The notes beneath the pieces were generated by a model, which ran no database searches, was not told the DNA's origin, and saw only the letters and a list, made by a program, of their open reading frames with translations. 64,000 bases of DNA. Source: Arthrobacter sp. MSA 4-2 (GTDB taxonomy: Bacteria > Actinomycetota > Actinomycetes > Actinomycetales > Micrococcaceae). The DNA lies in NCBI RefSeq assembly GCF_016405885.1, contig NZ_JAEKGC010000012.1:62001-126000 (forward strand), written 5' to 3'. Below, one piece after another: positions 35,301 through 44,244 of this stretch. The translations under genes and the position numbers were made by a program. Each line of letters begins with the position of its first letter. The first letter of the stretch is position 1.

Positions 35301-35749
35301 CTGAGCGTACGGTCCGAGGAGATGGCCAGGAAGGCGATCGGGAAGTCTCCGATGCTGCCGGCCAGTGCCTGTGGCTCGACGTCCTCGGGGAGGTTGGGCC
35401 GCACCGCGGAAATGGCCCGGTCCACCTGGGCGCGGGCCCGGTCGAGGTTCGTTCCGTAGACGAACTCGAGGTTGACGGTGGAGACGCCGCTGCGGGAGGT
35501 GGCCGAGGAGGTTTCGAGCCCCTCGACACCGCTGAGCGCGGTTTCCAGCGGGCCGCTGACCTGCTTGTCGATGTATTCCGGGGAGGCGCCGGGCACCGAG
35601 GAGATCACGGTGATCCGGGGAAACTCGAGCGAGGGGATCAGTTCCTGCTTGAGCGAGCCGACGGTGATCACGCCGAACACCGAGGCAAAAACGGTGATCA
35701 ACGCAATCAGGGCCCGGTTTCCCAGGGAGAGCTGCGCCAGACGGAACAT
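32399..35749 (-). CDS. HAE1/SwrC-type RND efflux transporter permease
   Basis: 1116 aa. Layout is that of AcrB-like pumps: TM1 near 10-30, a porter domain, a bundle of membrane helices, and a second porter/TM half. The proton-relay pair is in GRVVDDSIVVIENIKRH. Between about residues 243 and 315 the porter loop carries a Pro/Gly/Ala-rich insert (repeated GAPGSPGG-type units) not usual for the family. With no outer membrane it presumably exports lipids, peptides or drugs, as SwrC does in Bacillus. No membrane-fusion or outer-membrane partner is nearby. Confidence 0.92.
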   Translation of the reverse strand: MFRLAQLSLGNRALIALITVFASVFGVITVGSLKQELIPSLEFPRITVISSVPGASPEYIDKQVSGPLETALSGVEGLETSSATSRSGVSTVNLEFVYGTNLDRARAQVDRAISAVRPNLPEDVEPQALAGSIGDFPIAFLAISSDRTLSELNDELTRLTVPRLQKLEGVRSADITGGSRQHISVLPRDGALAEAGVQVRDIVDTLEANGALFPVGTLEEELRSLTIQAGSPVASLDDIRGLPVLPSEPAGTAGPAPEAASTPAAPGFPAPGVPAPAVPGGAPGSPGGVPGSPGGTEPATALPAEPAPAPPAAPVTIGEIADVELADDAATSITRTNGVETLGLTITKVPDGDTVRISRAVGELIPELETELGDGANITVVFDQAPFIERSIKDLTTEGLLGLAFAVVVILVFLLSVRSTLVTAISIPLSLLVTFIGLYAAGYSLNILTLGALTIAIGRVVDDSIVVIENIKRHLSYGEEKRTAILTAVREVAGAVTASTLTTVAVFAPIAFVGGLAGELFRPFAVTTGIALLASLAVSLTIIPVLAYWFLPRTRTTDIDDDAASEAARQARARAVEEAHRAERRSWLQRGYLPILRGTQRHPVWTLTAGVLVLGATAAMVPLLQTNLLGSSGQNNFSISQTLPAGSSLATTAEAAARTEEVLARDPAIRDIQLTVGNAQGAFAAQFSEGASVASFTVTTDEDADQDALQARIRDDLEQLTGAGDFSLSSQQGGFGTSSTIDINITAPVPEDLQRASDAVVESLQGIDGAGEITSNLSAAQPQVQISVDRAAAVAAGLTEGQIAGLLGGSISPVPAGVLRLEATDYPVLIGEGTPISSLAQLQDLVIPAAGRPVPLTEVATIEEVQVPLTVTSANGERTARVSVTPAGDDLGALTAAVSARLDGVDLPAGATATVGGAAAQQSESFGQLFIALWAAVAIVYVIMVATFKSLLQPLILLVSIPFAATGAIALLVITHIPLGLPSLIGMLMLVGIVVTNAIVLIDLINQYRRPRDGGPGLDVAEAILQGARQRLRPILMTALATVFALTPLALGLTGEGGFISQPLAVVVIGGLVSSTALTLILVPVLYRLIEGRRELRARRREASDRAEQARETVPA

Positions 35750-35799
35750 GGGCCTGCCTTCGGTGCTGACGGTGCCTGGTGTCCCGGGGCAGCCGCGGC

Positions 35800-37296
35800 T
35801 TACTGGAGTTTCAAGACCCGATCCGTCATCGACTGGACTTCCGCGGCAAGCTCCTCGTTCTCATTGAGTTTCACGCCGTATCCGGGGATCATCTCCTTCA
35901 GCTTCGCCTCCCAGCCCGACATCTTCGCCGGGAAGCACCGCTTCAGGAGTTCGACCATGATCGGAGCCGCCGTGGACGCCCCCGGCGATGCACCGAGGAG
36001 CGCCCCCACCGACCCATCGGCCGAGGTGATGACTTCCGTTCCGAACTGCAGAATTCCACCCGTCTTGGGGGCCTTCTTGATGACCTGTACACGTTGGCCG
36101 GCGGTGATGAGTTCCCAGGCGCCGCCGTTGGCTGACGGAACGAACTGGTTGAGGGCCTCGTTCTTGGCGTCGCGGTTCTTCAGGACCTCGGAGATCAGGT
36201 ACTTGGTGAGCGGGACGTTGTCCTTGGCGACGGCGAGCATCGGCACAAGGTTGGAGGGGCGGACCGACCCGGGCAGGTCAAGGAAGGAGCCGCGCTTGAG
36301 GAACTTGGTGGAGAAGCCGGCGTAGGGCCCGAACAGCAGGGACCGCTCGCCGTTGACGAACCGGGTGTCCAGGTGCGGCACCGACATCGGCGGGGCGCCG
36401 ACCGAGGCCTGGCCGTACACCTTGGCGTTGTGCTGGTTGACCGTGTCCGGGTCGGTGCAGCGCAGGAACTGCCCGGACACCGGGAAGCCTGCGAAGCCCT
36501 TGCCCTCGGGGATGCCGCTGCGCTGGAGCAGGTGGAGGGCACCGCCGCCGGCGCCGATGAAGACGAATTTCGTGCTGACCGTGCGGGTGGCACCGGTACC
36601 GCGGTTCTTCACCTTGATGTCCCAGCGCCCGCTGGAGGCACGGGAGACGTCGACGACGTCGTGGTGGTAGTTCAGTTCGACGCCGTTGCCCTCGAGGTAG
36701 GTGGTGAGCCCGCGGGTCAGGGCGCCGAAGTCGACGTCGGTCCCGCCGGCGACCCGGGAGGCCGCAACGGGCTGGCCCGGGTTGCGGTCCTTCATGATCA
36801 GCGGGGTCCACTCGGCGATCGTTGCCGCGTCCTCGGAGTGCTCCATGGTGCGGAAGAGCGGCTGGGCGCTGAGGGCCTCATGCCGCCGCCGCAGGTAGGC
36901 CGCGTTCGCGGTGCCCCAGACGAAGCTCATATGGGGCACGGGGTTGATGAAGTTGCGGGGGTCCCCGAGGTGTCCGCTGGAGACCATGTGGGCCCAGAAC
37001 TGGCGTGAGACCTGGAACTGCTCGTTGATCGCCACGGCCTTGGCCGGATCGACCGAACCGTCCTTGCCCGCGGGGGAGTAGTTGAGCTCGCACAGCGCCG
37101 CGTGCCCGGTCCCGGCGTTGTTCCACGGATCGGAGCTCTCAAGGCCGGCGCGGTCGAGGCGCTCGAAGACGGAGATATCCCAGTCCGGCTGAAGCTGCTT
37201 CAGGAACGCCCCAAGCGTGGCGCTCATGATGCCCCCGCCGATCAGGACAACGTCGGTGGTGGATGCGGATGATGCCGCCTGGCTTTGTGCAGTCAA
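35800..37296 (-). CDS. mqo: Malate:quinone oxidoreductase
   Basis: 498 aa from a TTG with GGAG 7 nt upstream. [22 protein letters not shown] is the FAD loop; [52 protein letters not shown] and [16 protein letters not shown] are diagnostic for Mqo. It is a peripheral membrane enzyme that oxidises malate to oxaloacetate and reduces quinone, replacing or assisting Mdh in the TCA cycle. Full length; lies alone between RND and the binding-lipoprotein gene. Confidence 0.96.
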   Translation of the reverse strand: MTAQSQAASSASTTDVVLIGGGIMSATLGAFLKQLQPDWDISVFERLDRAGLESSDPWNNAGTGHAALCELNYSPAGKDGSVDPAKAVAINEQFQVSRQFWAHMVSSGHLGDPRNFINPVPHMSFVWGTANAAYLRRRHEALSAQPLFRTMEHSEDAATIAEWTPLIMKDRNPGQPVAASRVAGGTDVDFGALTRGLTTYLEGNGVELNYHHDVVDVSRASSGRWDIKVKNRGTGATRTVSTKFVFIGAGGGALHLLQRSGIPEGKGFAGFPVSGQFLRCTDPDTVNQHNAKVYGQASVGAPPMSVPHLDTRFVNGERSLLFGPYAGFSTKFLKRGSFLDLPGSVRPSNLVPMLAVAKDNVPLTKYLISEVLKNRDAKNEALNQFVPSANGGAWELITAGQRVQVIKKAPKTGGILQFGTEVITSADGSVGALLGASPGASTAAPIMVELLKRCFPAKMSGWEAKLKEMIPGYGVKLNENEELAAEVQSMTDRVLKLQ

Positions 37297-37360
37297 CGTT
37301 GTCTCCAGTCGCGAGGTCCTAGCCCTTGAAGCCTAACGGCTGGGACCCACCTTAATTAAA

Positions 37361-39076
37361 TCAGCCGGGGCTTGCGTCGCCACCGGGGGTGGGCACACCG
37401 TCGAGGTCGATCCGGTTGAAAACCTCGTTCATGACGGGGCTCACCGGGTAGGTCGCCACCCGGGGGGCCATGGCCAGGGCCGAGATCGGGAAGGCCAGCG
37501 GAACGGCCGGCAGCCGCGTGGCGATCTGGCTGCTGATGTCGGCGTAGGCCTCCCGCCGGTCCTCGCCGTTGGGCAGGGTCCCGGCCCGGGTGATCTTGCT
37601 GAACAGCTGAGCGTCCCTGAAGCCGAACTCGCTCGAGTATTTGCCGAAGAGCGCGCCGGCAAAGTTGTCGGGATCCTGGTAGCTCCCGCTCCAGCCCAGC
37701 AGGTGGAAGGCGCGGTCGCCGTCCTCAAGGACCCGGTCGAGGTAGCCCTCGTTCCAGTCGACGGGCACGGGTTTGAGGTTGAACCCGGCGGCGGTGAGCT
37801 GCCTGCTGAGTTCGGCGTAGATCTTCTCCGGGGCCGGCAGGTACGGCCGGGAGATGTTGCGCGGGTAGTAGAAGGGCAGGGGCGCGCCCGTATACCCTGC
37901 TTCCTTGAGCAGCTCCCGGGCCCTTTCCGGGTCGTGGTTGTAGGAGGGGACGGACTCGCTGCTCACGCCGAGCTTCTCGGGAAGGAACTGGCGGGCCGCT
38001 TTGGTGCCGTTGAGGAAGCGGCCCTCGATCAGTGCCTCCTTGTCGATGGCGTGGGCAACCGCCTGACGGAAGAGCACGTTCTCGACGCCCGGGAAGTTCT
38101 GGTTCAGCCCCAGGTACAGCACGGAATAGGGGTCGCGCTGCAGCAGCTGCTGGCCCGCCCGGGCCAGTTCGGCGGCGTTCTCCACGGTGACGAAGTCGTA
38201 GCCGTCGATACGGCCCGCCTTCAGCGCGCGCAGCCGTGAATCGGGGTGGACGATGGTGGTGAACACCACGTCCGTGACCTCGCCGGGGTCCCCCCAGTAG
38301 GCGTCGGACGCGGTGAGCCGCACCTCGTCCCCGGTCCAGCTCTCGAGCCGGAAGGGGCCGGTGCCCACGGGTGCCAGGGCATACCGGGACAGCCGGACTC
38401 CCTCCCGGGTCTCGGTCGGTTTATCCGCCTCCAGCTCCTCGAGTGCCCGCGGGGAGGACATGGCGAAGGAGGGCAGGGCGAGGGCGGGGATGAACTCGGT
38501 CATCCGGCTGTTCAGCTCGATGAGCACCTCATGCTCGCCCAGGGGCCGGCAGCCCTTGTACAGGGAGGCCTCGGCGTTGTCCGAGAAGGCCAGGAAGACC
38601 GTTTCGAAGGGAAGGGCCGCCCCCGCGGCGCGCGCCGCGGGGGGAATGTTGAACCAGCGGGAGAAGTTGGCGCACACCGCCCTGGCGTCGAAGGGCTCCC
38701 CGTCGTGGAAGACGACGTTCTCCCGGAGCTCGAAGGCGTAGGCCCGGCCCTCGTCGCGTTCCTCCCACGACTCGGCCAGCAGCGGTGCCGGCTCGGAGGT
38801 CAGCGGGTCGATGCCGATCAGGCCCTCGAACAGCTGCTGGGTGACCCGGAAGGATTCGCTGTCGGTGGCCATCGCGGGGTCAAGGCCGGTCGGGTCGGCC
38901 GCCGCCCCGAACCGGAAGGTGGCGTCGGGTGCGGCGGAGGTGGCCGGCGCCGGAGTCGAAGGGGACGGCGGCGCGGGCGGCGCCGAGGTGCAGGCGGGAA
39001 GGCTGAGCGCTACGGCGGCCGCGGCAAGGACTCGGAGGACACGACGGGACGGGACGCGCCCGGCGGTATTCTTCAC
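37361..39076 (-). CDS. ABC transporter substrate-binding lipoprotein (peptide/SBP_bac_5 family)
   Basis: 571 aa from GTG 39076, with TTGGAGA upstream; the alternative TTG 15 nt earlier overlaps that site. The signal peptide is RRVLRVLAAAAVALSLPAC with lipobox LPAC, then a Ser/Pro-rich linker. RFGAAADPTGLDPAMATDSE starts the family-5 fold; NVVFHDGEPFDARAVCANF and FRLESWTGDEVRLTASDAYW are conserved. It binds an oligopeptide or similar ligand outside the membrane. No permease or ATPase gene adjoins, so it either uses components encoded elsewhere or acts alone. Confidence 0.9.
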   Translation of the reverse strand: MKNTAGRVPSRRVLRVLAAAAVALSLPACTSAPPAPPSPSTPAPATSAAPDATFRFGAAADPTGLDPAMATDSESFRVTQQLFEGLIGIDPLTSEPAPLLAESWEERDEGRAYAFELRENVVFHDGEPFDARAVCANFSRWFNIPPAARAAGAALPFETVFLAFSDNAEASLYKGCRPLGEHEVLIELNSRMTEFIPALALPSFAMSSPRALEELEADKPTETREGVRLSRYALAPVGTGPFRLESWTGDEVRLTASDAYWGDPGEVTDVVFTTIVHPDSRLRALKAGRIDGYDFVTVENAAELARAGQQLLQRDPYSVLYLGLNQNFPGVENVLFRQAVAHAIDKEALIEGRFLNGTKAARQFLPEKLGVSSESVPSYNHDPERARELLKEAGYTGAPLPFYYPRNISRPYLPAPEKIYAELSRQLTAAGFNLKPVPVDWNEGYLDRVLEDGDRAFHLLGWSGSYQDPDNFAGALFGKYSSEFGFRDAQLFSKITRAGTLPNGEDRREAYADISSQIATRLPAVPLAFPISALAMAPRVATYPVSPVMNEVFNRIDLDGVPTPGGDASPG

Positions 39077-39206
39077 AGCCAGATTCTCCAAAGGGGCGCA
39101 GCGCCCGGGCTAGGTGGTCGGAAAGCTCAGTCTAGGCGATCCGGCCGGCGCGGCCGCCCAGCCCGCGGCGTCCTGCCTGTGCCGGCCACGGTCCGTTCCG
39201 CACAGA

Positions 39207-39243
39207 GGATGGGCCCCCGCACGGCGAGTGCGGGGGCCCATCC
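39207..39243 (-). terminator. Hairpin downstream of the fasciclin gene
   Basis: Perfect 16-bp stem (GGATGGGCCCCCGCAC and complement) with loop GGCGA, 43 nt beyond the fasciclin stop. Confidence 0.75.
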
Positions 39244-39285
39244 GGGTTCCCTGGTCACGTTAGAGGAGTTACACCAGGGAGGTTC

Positions 39286-39978
39286 CTAGCCGGCCGGCGG
39301 CGTGAGGACGCCGTCGATCAGGTACACGGTGGCGTTGGCTGTCTGGACGCCGCCGCAGATGACGTTCATGCCGTTGACCATCAGCTCGTCGCCGGATCCG
39401 GTGATCTCGACGTCGCCGCCCTGGACGGTGGTCTGGGTGGTTCCCTCGAGGTCGGCCGGAAGCATCCTGCCGGGCACCACGTGGTAGGTCAGGATGCCCG
39501 TAAGCAGGTCCTTGTCGGTCTTGAGTGCCTCGACGGTCTCGGCGGGCAGCGCCTTGAAGGCGTCATCGACCGGGGCGAAGACGGTGAACTCGTCGCCGTT
39601 GAGGGTGTCGACGAGGTTGACGTCAGGGTTCAGTTCGCCGGAGACGGCGGCCGTGAGCTGGGTCAGGATGGGGTTGTTCGAGGCGGCTACCGCGACCGGG
39701 TCGAGGGCCATGCCTTCGACCGAGCCGGCGCCGTCGGGAACCTCGGCCGCGTAGTCGGCGCAGCCGGGCCCGACAAGGTTTGCCGCCGGGTCCATTGCCT
39801 CGCCGGAGGCCTCTCCGGTGCTCTCCGGTGCCATCGACTCGGCTGCCTCGGTCTCCATGCTCTCGGCACTGGGGGCCGACTCGGAGGCTGCTTCGCCGCC
39901 GCCACAGGCCGACAGACCGAGCACCGAGACGGCTGCGAGTCCGAGGACGGAAAGGTTCCTGCGCTTGGTGAGTTCCAT
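39286..39978 (-). CDS. Fasciclin-domain lipoprotein, MPT70/MPT83-like
   Basis: 230 aa from ATG 39978 (AAGGAGA upstream). [19 protein letters not shown] is a lipoprotein signal; an acidic Ser/Glu/Met-rich linker follows. [40 protein letters not shown] and [10 protein letters not shown] match the mycobacterial MPT70/MPT83 proteins almost block for block, ending [11 protein letters not shown]. It is likely cell-surface and adhesive. In mycobacteria these are SigK regulon members; here no SigK/RskA pair is seen beside it. Confidence 0.92.
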   Translation of the reverse strand: MELTKRRNLSVLGLAAVSVLGLSACGGGEAASESAPSAESMETEAAESMAPESTGEASGEAMDPAANLVGPGCADYAAEVPDGAGSVEGMALDPVAVAASNNPILTQLTAAVSGELNPDVNLVDTLNGDEFTVFAPVDDAFKALPAETVEALKTDKDLLTGILTYHVVPGRMLPADLEGTTQTTVQGGDVEITGSGDELMVNGMNVICGGVQTANATVYLIDGVLTPPAG

Positions 39979-40206
39979 CAGATTTCTCCTTGATCGACTC
40001 GGCCCGGTGGGGGAGTCCGGGGCCGCTTGCTGGGGGGTGGAGCGCATCGTGTCGATGTCTCGGAGGTACTTCGACAGTGCGTCGAAGTCGGATGGGTCGG
40101 ACCTGGAATTTTTCCGCCGGGCCGGAGGCCGGGGGAGGCGGAGGATGGTCGGAGCTTCCGGCGCGGTCGCGGTCGGAGGGCGGGGCCGGGCACGCGCGAG
40201 CGAAAG

Positions 40207-40240
40207 AACGGCACCCCGGTCCGAAGACCGAGGTGCCGTT
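40207..40240 (-). terminator. Terminator after tRNA-Leu
   Basis: Stem of about 15 bp with one mismatch (AACGGCACC... / ...GGTGCCGTT), 4-nt loop, followed on the minus strand by TTCTTTC, 29 nt beyond the tRNA 3' end. Confidence 0.75.
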
Positions 40241-40268
40241 GGGTGCCGGCCGGGGGCCGGCGCTGAAG

Positions 40269-40350
<82 letters not shown>

Positions 40351-40380
40351 GCCGACGCTGCGCGAAAGCGCAGCGTCGGC
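40351..40380 (-). terminator. Hairpin between bcp and tRNA-Leu
   Basis: Perfect 12-bp stem GCCGACGCTGCG/CGCAGCGTCGGC with a 6-nt loop. It ends at the base next to the tRNA 5' end. It can be the bcp terminator or a processing signal for a bcp-tRNA transcript; no T-run follows on the minus strand. Confidence 0.65.
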
Positions 40381-40396
40381 CTTTAGTCTACGGGAA

Positions 40397-40867
40397 TCAG
40401 GAAACCCCGAGGTCGCGGCGCAGTTTCGCGACGTGTCCGGTGGCCTTGACGTTGTACTGAGCCAGTGCGACCTGCCCGCCCTCGTCGAGGACGACGGTCG
40501 AGCGGATCAGGCCCTCGTAGGTCTTCCCGTAGTTCTTCTTCTCACCCCACGCGCCCCACGCTTCGGCGACCTTGTGGTCCTCATCGGAGAGCAGCGGGAA
40601 CGTCAGCTGCTCGTCCTCGCTGAAGGCACGGAGTTTCCCCGGGGCGTCGGGGGACACGCCCAGGACCCGGTACCCGGCCGCCGCGAGGGAGGAGAGGTTG
40701 TCACGGAAATCGCAGGCCTGGGTGGTGCAGCCGGGGGTGGCGGCCGCCGGGTAGAAGTAGACGACGACCTTTTCGCCGCGGAACTCCGAGAGCGACACCG
40801 AGTTGCCAAACGCGTCAGTGAGCGTAAAGTCGGGGGCATGATCTCCGGCCGACAGTTGTTGTGTCAT
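40397..40867 (-). CDS. bcp: Thioredoxin-dependent thiol peroxidase (peroxiredoxin, Bcp/PrxQ)
   Basis: 156 aa. [46 protein letters not shown] includes peroxidatic Cys (TPGC) and the resolving Cys five residues later, as in PrxQ/Bcp. It reduces organic and hydrogen peroxides with thioredoxin in the cytosol. Complete and of family length. It is divergent from a MarR gene, which could be an oxidative-stress regulator, but that is inference. Confidence 0.95.
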   Translation of the reverse strand: MTQQLSAGDHAPDFTLTDAFGNSVSLSEFRGEKVVVYFYPAAATPGCTTQACDFRDNLSSLAAAGYRVLGVSPDAPGKLRAFSEDEQLTFPLLSDEDHKVAEAWGAWGEKKNYGKTYEGLIRSTVVLDEGGQVALAQYNVKATGHVAKLRRDLGVS

Positions 40868-40999
40868 GCGGGTTCCTCAGTTCAATAGGGGCGGCGCGAA
40901 GGCATTAAGAATGACTGGGACGCCTAGTTATCATAAAGGGGACGGGTTGGCGCCATCCATGAGCGTTGATCAGCTTAGCGAAAGGGAGTGCACAATTTC

Positions 41000-41524
41000 A
41001 TGCCGGATCTGGAGCAATGGCCCACAGGCCGACTGCTGACGACGGCTGCACGCCTGGTCGAGCACGCCTGGAATGAGCGGCTGGTGGACATTGGCGTTAC
41101 CCACGCCGGAGTGATTGCACTGGGAGTCCTCGCGTCGCAGGGCGCCATGACGCAGGCGAGCCTCGCCCAGATCGTCCGGGTCCAAGCCCAGACCATGGGC
41201 AAGACCCTGGCCCGCCTCGAATCCCGCGGCCATGTGGCCCGCGTGCGGAACGACCTCGACCGCAGGTCCCACCTTGTCTCCATCACCGACGCCGGCCGTG
41301 AAGTGCTCGTTCGGGCCGACGACGTCGAACGCACCCTCGTGGCAGGCGGCGGCCTCGTCTCCGATGAACTCCGCACGCATCTGCAGAGCGTCATTAAGGA
41401 ACTTGGCGCCCCTCGATGGAACTGGGCGGCCGCCGCGGCAGCGCCGGAGGTCGCCTCCGCACTTCAGGACGACGCCGTTCCAGGACCGGAGTCCTCCGGG
41501 CCCACCGCCACCATCGGCACCTGA
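41000..41524 (+). CDS. MarR family transcriptional regulator
   Basis: 174 aa from ATG 41000; a GTG at 40988 abuts the GGGAG and is less probable. LLTTAARLVEHAWNERLVDIGVTHAGVIALGVLASQGAMTQASLAQIVRVQAQTMGKTLARLESRGHVARVRNDLDRRSH is the winged helix, followed by a dimerisation helix and a low-complexity Ala/Pro tail. It is divergent from bcp; no co-transcribed target. Upstream of the sigma gene by about 270 nt. Confidence 0.88.
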   Translation: MPDLEQWPTGRLLTTAARLVEHAWNERLVDIGVTHAGVIALGVLASQGAMTQASLAQIVRVQAQTMGKTLARLESRGHVARVRNDLDRRSHLVSITDAGREVLVRADDVERTLVAGGGLVSDELRTHLQSVIKELGAPRWNWAAAAAAPEVASALQDDAVPGPESSGPTATIGT

Positions 41525-41790
41525 CCCGGCCTCCCTGAGATCCGGGATCCATCGTCGACGATCCGGCGGGTTCCCTGGGAACCGGCTCGGGCCGGATCGC
41601 CGCGGTTTTCCGCGAGAACGACGGCTGGAGCGACAGCTGAGCCGGGCGGGAGAATCGCCGAGAACGCATACTCCATCGGAATTGAAAATAGAAGATTTTC
41701 GGAAGTAAAACTTTTAGCTAATCGTTGCAGGGCCCGGTGGCCCGTGGTTCTTTGGGGGTGTCAGTTGGACACACCGAGCTGGAGAACCAT

Positions 41791-42564
41791 ATGTCGAATC
41801 CTGCCGCCGCCCCGACGCCCCCGTTCGAGCCTCATGGCAGGACCGACGGGCCACTGCGGGCCGCGTTGCAGGACGACATCGCGCTGCGGCACCTAGGCCT
41901 GGCCGAGTCGGTCGCCCGGTCCTTCTCCTCGTTCGGCCCGGACGCCGCGGACATTAGGCAGGTGGCCTACCTCGGCCTGATCAAGGCTGTGCAGCGGTTC
42001 AATCCAGCCCGGGGAGTGCCTTTTGCCTCCTTCGCCATTCCCACCATCACGGGCGAGATCAAGCGCTACCTGCGTGACTGCTGCTGGGTGATCCGCCCCC
42101 CGCGCCACCTCCAGGACCTGAGGACCGAAGCCGTGCGGGCCGCCCCCGTGCTGGCGCAGCGGCTCGGGCGGGAACCGACCACGAGGGAGCTGGCGGCCGA
42201 ACTCGGCGCCGAGGAGCCGGCGGTGGCTGAGGCGCTCACCTGCTCCACGAGCCTGCGGCCGGAGTCGCTCGACGCACCCTTCGACGGCAAGAGCTGGGGG
42301 GACACCCTTCCCTCGCCGGATAACTGCATCGAGCGCAGCGACGACCTGGTCTCTCTGCGGGCGGCGGTCAACGGCCTCACCTCGGCGGAGAAGGAACTGC
42401 TGTACCGGAGGTATTTCAAGGAGGAGACCCAGCAGCAGATCGGTGAACACCTCGGGATGACCCAGATGCAGGTGTCCCGGAAACTGGCCCGCATCCTGGT
42501 GCTGCTGCAGGAGCGGCTGGCGGGGCCGGCGGGCAGCGGTTCGGTGGACATCCGGATCGCCTGA
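41791..42564 (+). CDS. RNA polymerase sigma factor, SigB/SigF/SigG type
   Basis: 257 aa from ATG 41791 (CTGGAG upstream); an earlier in-frame start adds 22 unlike residues. Region 2 DIRQVAYLGLIKAVQRFNPARGVPFASFAIPTITGEIKRYLRDCCWVIRPPRHLQ is typical of stress/sporulation sigma factors; region 4 LTSAEKELLYRRYFKEETQQQIGEHLGMTQMQVSRKLARIL is complete. No anti-sigma or anti-anti-sigma gene is adjacent. It lies at the left edge of the heptose glycan region, whose two forward operons have matching promoters. Confidence 0.93.
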   Translation: MSNPAAAPTPPFEPHGRTDGPLRAALQDDIALRHLGLAESVARSFSSFGPDAADIRQVAYLGLIKAVQRFNPARGVPFASFAIPTITGEIKRYLRDCCWVIRPPRHLQDLRTEAVRAAPVLAQRLGREPTTRELAAELGAEEPAVAEALTCSTSLRPESLDAPFDGKSWGDTLPSPDNCIERSDDLVSLRAAVNGLTSAEKELLYRRYFKEETQQQIGEHLGMTQMQVSRKLARILVLLQERLAGPAGSGSVDIRIA

Positions 42565-42625
42565 ACCCTGGTGGTCCGTCTCGGCGGGCCAGGGCATGGG
42601 CGATCGCGCGCGGGCTAGTGCACGG

Positions 42626-43585
42626 CTAGTACACGCCGAGCCGGGAGGCCGCCGCGAGCACCGCATCGGGAGTCACCGCGAGCAGCGCGGGGTCCGGCTC
42701 CGAGGCGAAGGTTTCGCCGACGCGCTTCGAAGCGTCGGTGAGCACGATGTGCGGCCCCGGCGGAGGGCCCCACTCCTCGACCGGCGCCGGCCCGAAGAGC
42801 ACTACGGAGGGCCGGGCGTACGCGGAGGCGAGATGTGCGGCGCCGGTATCGGCCGACACGACGAGGCCGGCCCCGGCCACCAGCGCAGCGAAACGCTCGA
42901 GCGGCAGTTCCCCGGCGACGACGGCGCGCTCGGGCAGCCCCGCGGCCTCGGCGACCGCCAGCGCCCGCGCCCGCTCCCCGGCGCTGCCGGTCAGCAGCAC
43001 CTGATGGCCGGCGCCGGCCAGGGCCTTGGAGACGGCGGCGAAGCGGTCCACGGGCCACAGACGGCTCCCATACGCGGCCCCGACGTGCACGACGACGGCC
43101 CCGGGCGCGGGGCTCTCCTCATCGGGGATGCGCAGGCGCAGGTCCAGCGGGTCGGCCGGCACGCCGTGCCAGGAGACGAGGTCGGCCCACCGGTGCCGCT
43201 CGTGGACGCCGTCCTGCCAGGGCGGGCCGTCCCACCCCGGGGAGCGGTGGCCCATGCGCCGGGCGGGAGCGATCTCCTCGAGCCGCTCCCGGCTCTCGGA
43301 TCCGTTGCCGTGGAGGTTGACGGCGATGTCGACGCTCCCGGGGGCAAGGTCCAGGGGCTCATCGAGTCCGTGCGTGGGCAACAGTTCATCGACGGCGTCG
43401 GTGAGCGCCACGATCGGTGCAAGCCAGGCCTGGGCGGCGTACCGGATGCGGTGCCCGGGGAACGCCCGGCGCAGCCCGCGCAGTGCGGGCACGGCCACCA
43501 GGAGGTCGCCCAGCTTCAGGGCACGCAGGGCCAGCAGCTCCGGCCGGCTGTCCGGGGGAAGGGGCGCGGCGAGGTTCGATGCCAT
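42626..43585 (-). CDS. Glycosyltransferase family 9 (heptosyltransferase-like) I
   Basis: 319 aa. LLALRALKLGDLLVAVPALRGLRRAFPGHRIRYAAQ is the GT9 N-terminal block, VVVHVGAAYGSRLWPVDRFAAV the nucleotide region, and VVSADTGAAHLASAYARPSVVLFGPAPVEEWGPPPG the C-terminal donor-binding block. GT9 enzymes move heptose from ADP-heptose. It faces away from gmhB (divergent). In a bacterium without LPS it should add heptose to a surface polymer. It is the first of three paralogues in the region. Confidence 0.9.
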   Translation of the reverse strand: MASNLAAPLPPDSRPELLALRALKLGDLLVAVPALRGLRRAFPGHRIRYAAQAWLAPIVALTDAVDELLPTHGLDEPLDLAPGSVDIAVNLHGNGSESRERLEEIAPARRMGHRSPGWDGPPWQDGVHERHRWADLVSWHGVPADPLDLRLRIPDEESPAPGAVVVHVGAAYGSRLWPVDRFAAVSKALAGAGHQVLLTGSAGERARALAVAEAAGLPERAVVAGELPLERFAALVAGAGLVVSADTGAAHLASAYARPSVVLFGPAPVEEWGPPPGPHIVLTDASKRVGETFASEPDPALLAVTPDAVLAAASRLGVY

Positions 43586-43663
43586 GGCCCCATCCTTGCA
43601 GAGGAAACGGGCGCAGGACCGGGCACTTTCGGCGGCAGCGCGGAAAGAAGTTTGCCTTCAAGT

Positions 43664-43689
43664 GTTTAGCACTGCATCTTCTCGGGAAC
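43664..43689 (+). promoter_or_regulatory. SigB/F-like promoter before gmhB
   Basis: GTTTAG (43664-43669), 14-nt spacer, GGGAAC (43684-43689), close to the SigB/F consensus GTTT-N12-16-GGG(T/A)A. The ATG of gmhB lies 10 nt past the -10, so transcription would be leaderless or nearly so. No Shine-Dalgarno is visible, which agrees. Confidence 0.6.
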
Positions 43690-43698
43690 AGAGCTTGT

Positions 43699-44244
43699 AT
43701 GAGAAGCAGGGCTTTGATTGCGGCCGCTCCACAGGCGGTCCTCTTCGACCGTGACGGAACGCTTGTCGTCGATGTCCCGTACAACGGTGAGCCCGCGCTC
43801 GTCCGGGAGATGCCCGGTGCACGGGAGGTCCTTGACCGGCTGCGGGACGCCGGCGTCGCCGTGGGGGTGGTGACGAACCAGTCCGGGATCGCGAGGGGCC
43901 TCCTGACCCGCGCGCAGGTCGACGCCGTTCACGCCCGCATCGAAGAGATCCTTGGCCCCTTCGCCCTCTGGGAGGTCTGCCCTCACGGCCCGGCCGACGG
44001 GTGCCCCTGCCGGAAACCGGAGCCCGGCATGGTCTTGGCCGCCTGCCGCAGGCTCGGGCTTGAGCCCGCCCAGGTGGCGGTGATCGGCGACATCGGCGCC
44101 GACATGGGGGCTGCCCGGGCGGCCGGTGCGGCCGGTGTCCTGGTGCCCACCGCCGTCACCCGGCCGGAGGAGATCGCTGCCGCACCGGCCGTCGCCTCCT
44201 CCCTCGGCGCGGCCGTGGAGCTGCTCTGGCGGGATCCGCGGTGA
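43699..44244 (+). CDS. gmhB: D-glycero-beta-D-manno-heptose 1,7-bisphosphate 7-phosphatase
   Basis: 181 aa HAD-IIIA phosphatase. Nucleophile motif LFDRDGTLV, motif II VVTNQSGIARG, zinc-binding loop CPHGPADGCPCRKPEPGM (Cys-His-Cys-Cys), and VAVIGDIGADM. The zinc loop is the distinguishing feature of GmhB. It removes the C7 phosphate from heptose bisphosphate. ATG 43699 is favoured by the promoter position; longer in-frame upstream sequence is antisense to the GT9 gene. Its stop overlaps the next GTG. Confidence 0.88.
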   Translation: MRSRALIAAAPQAVLFDRDGTLVVDVPYNGEPALVREMPGAREVLDRLRDAGVAVGVVTNQSGIARGLLTRAQVDAVHARIEEILGPFALWEVCPHGPADGCPCRKPEPGMVLAACRRLGLEPAQVAVIGDIGADMGAARAAGAAGVLVPTAVTRPEEIAAAPAVASSLGAAVELLWRDPR

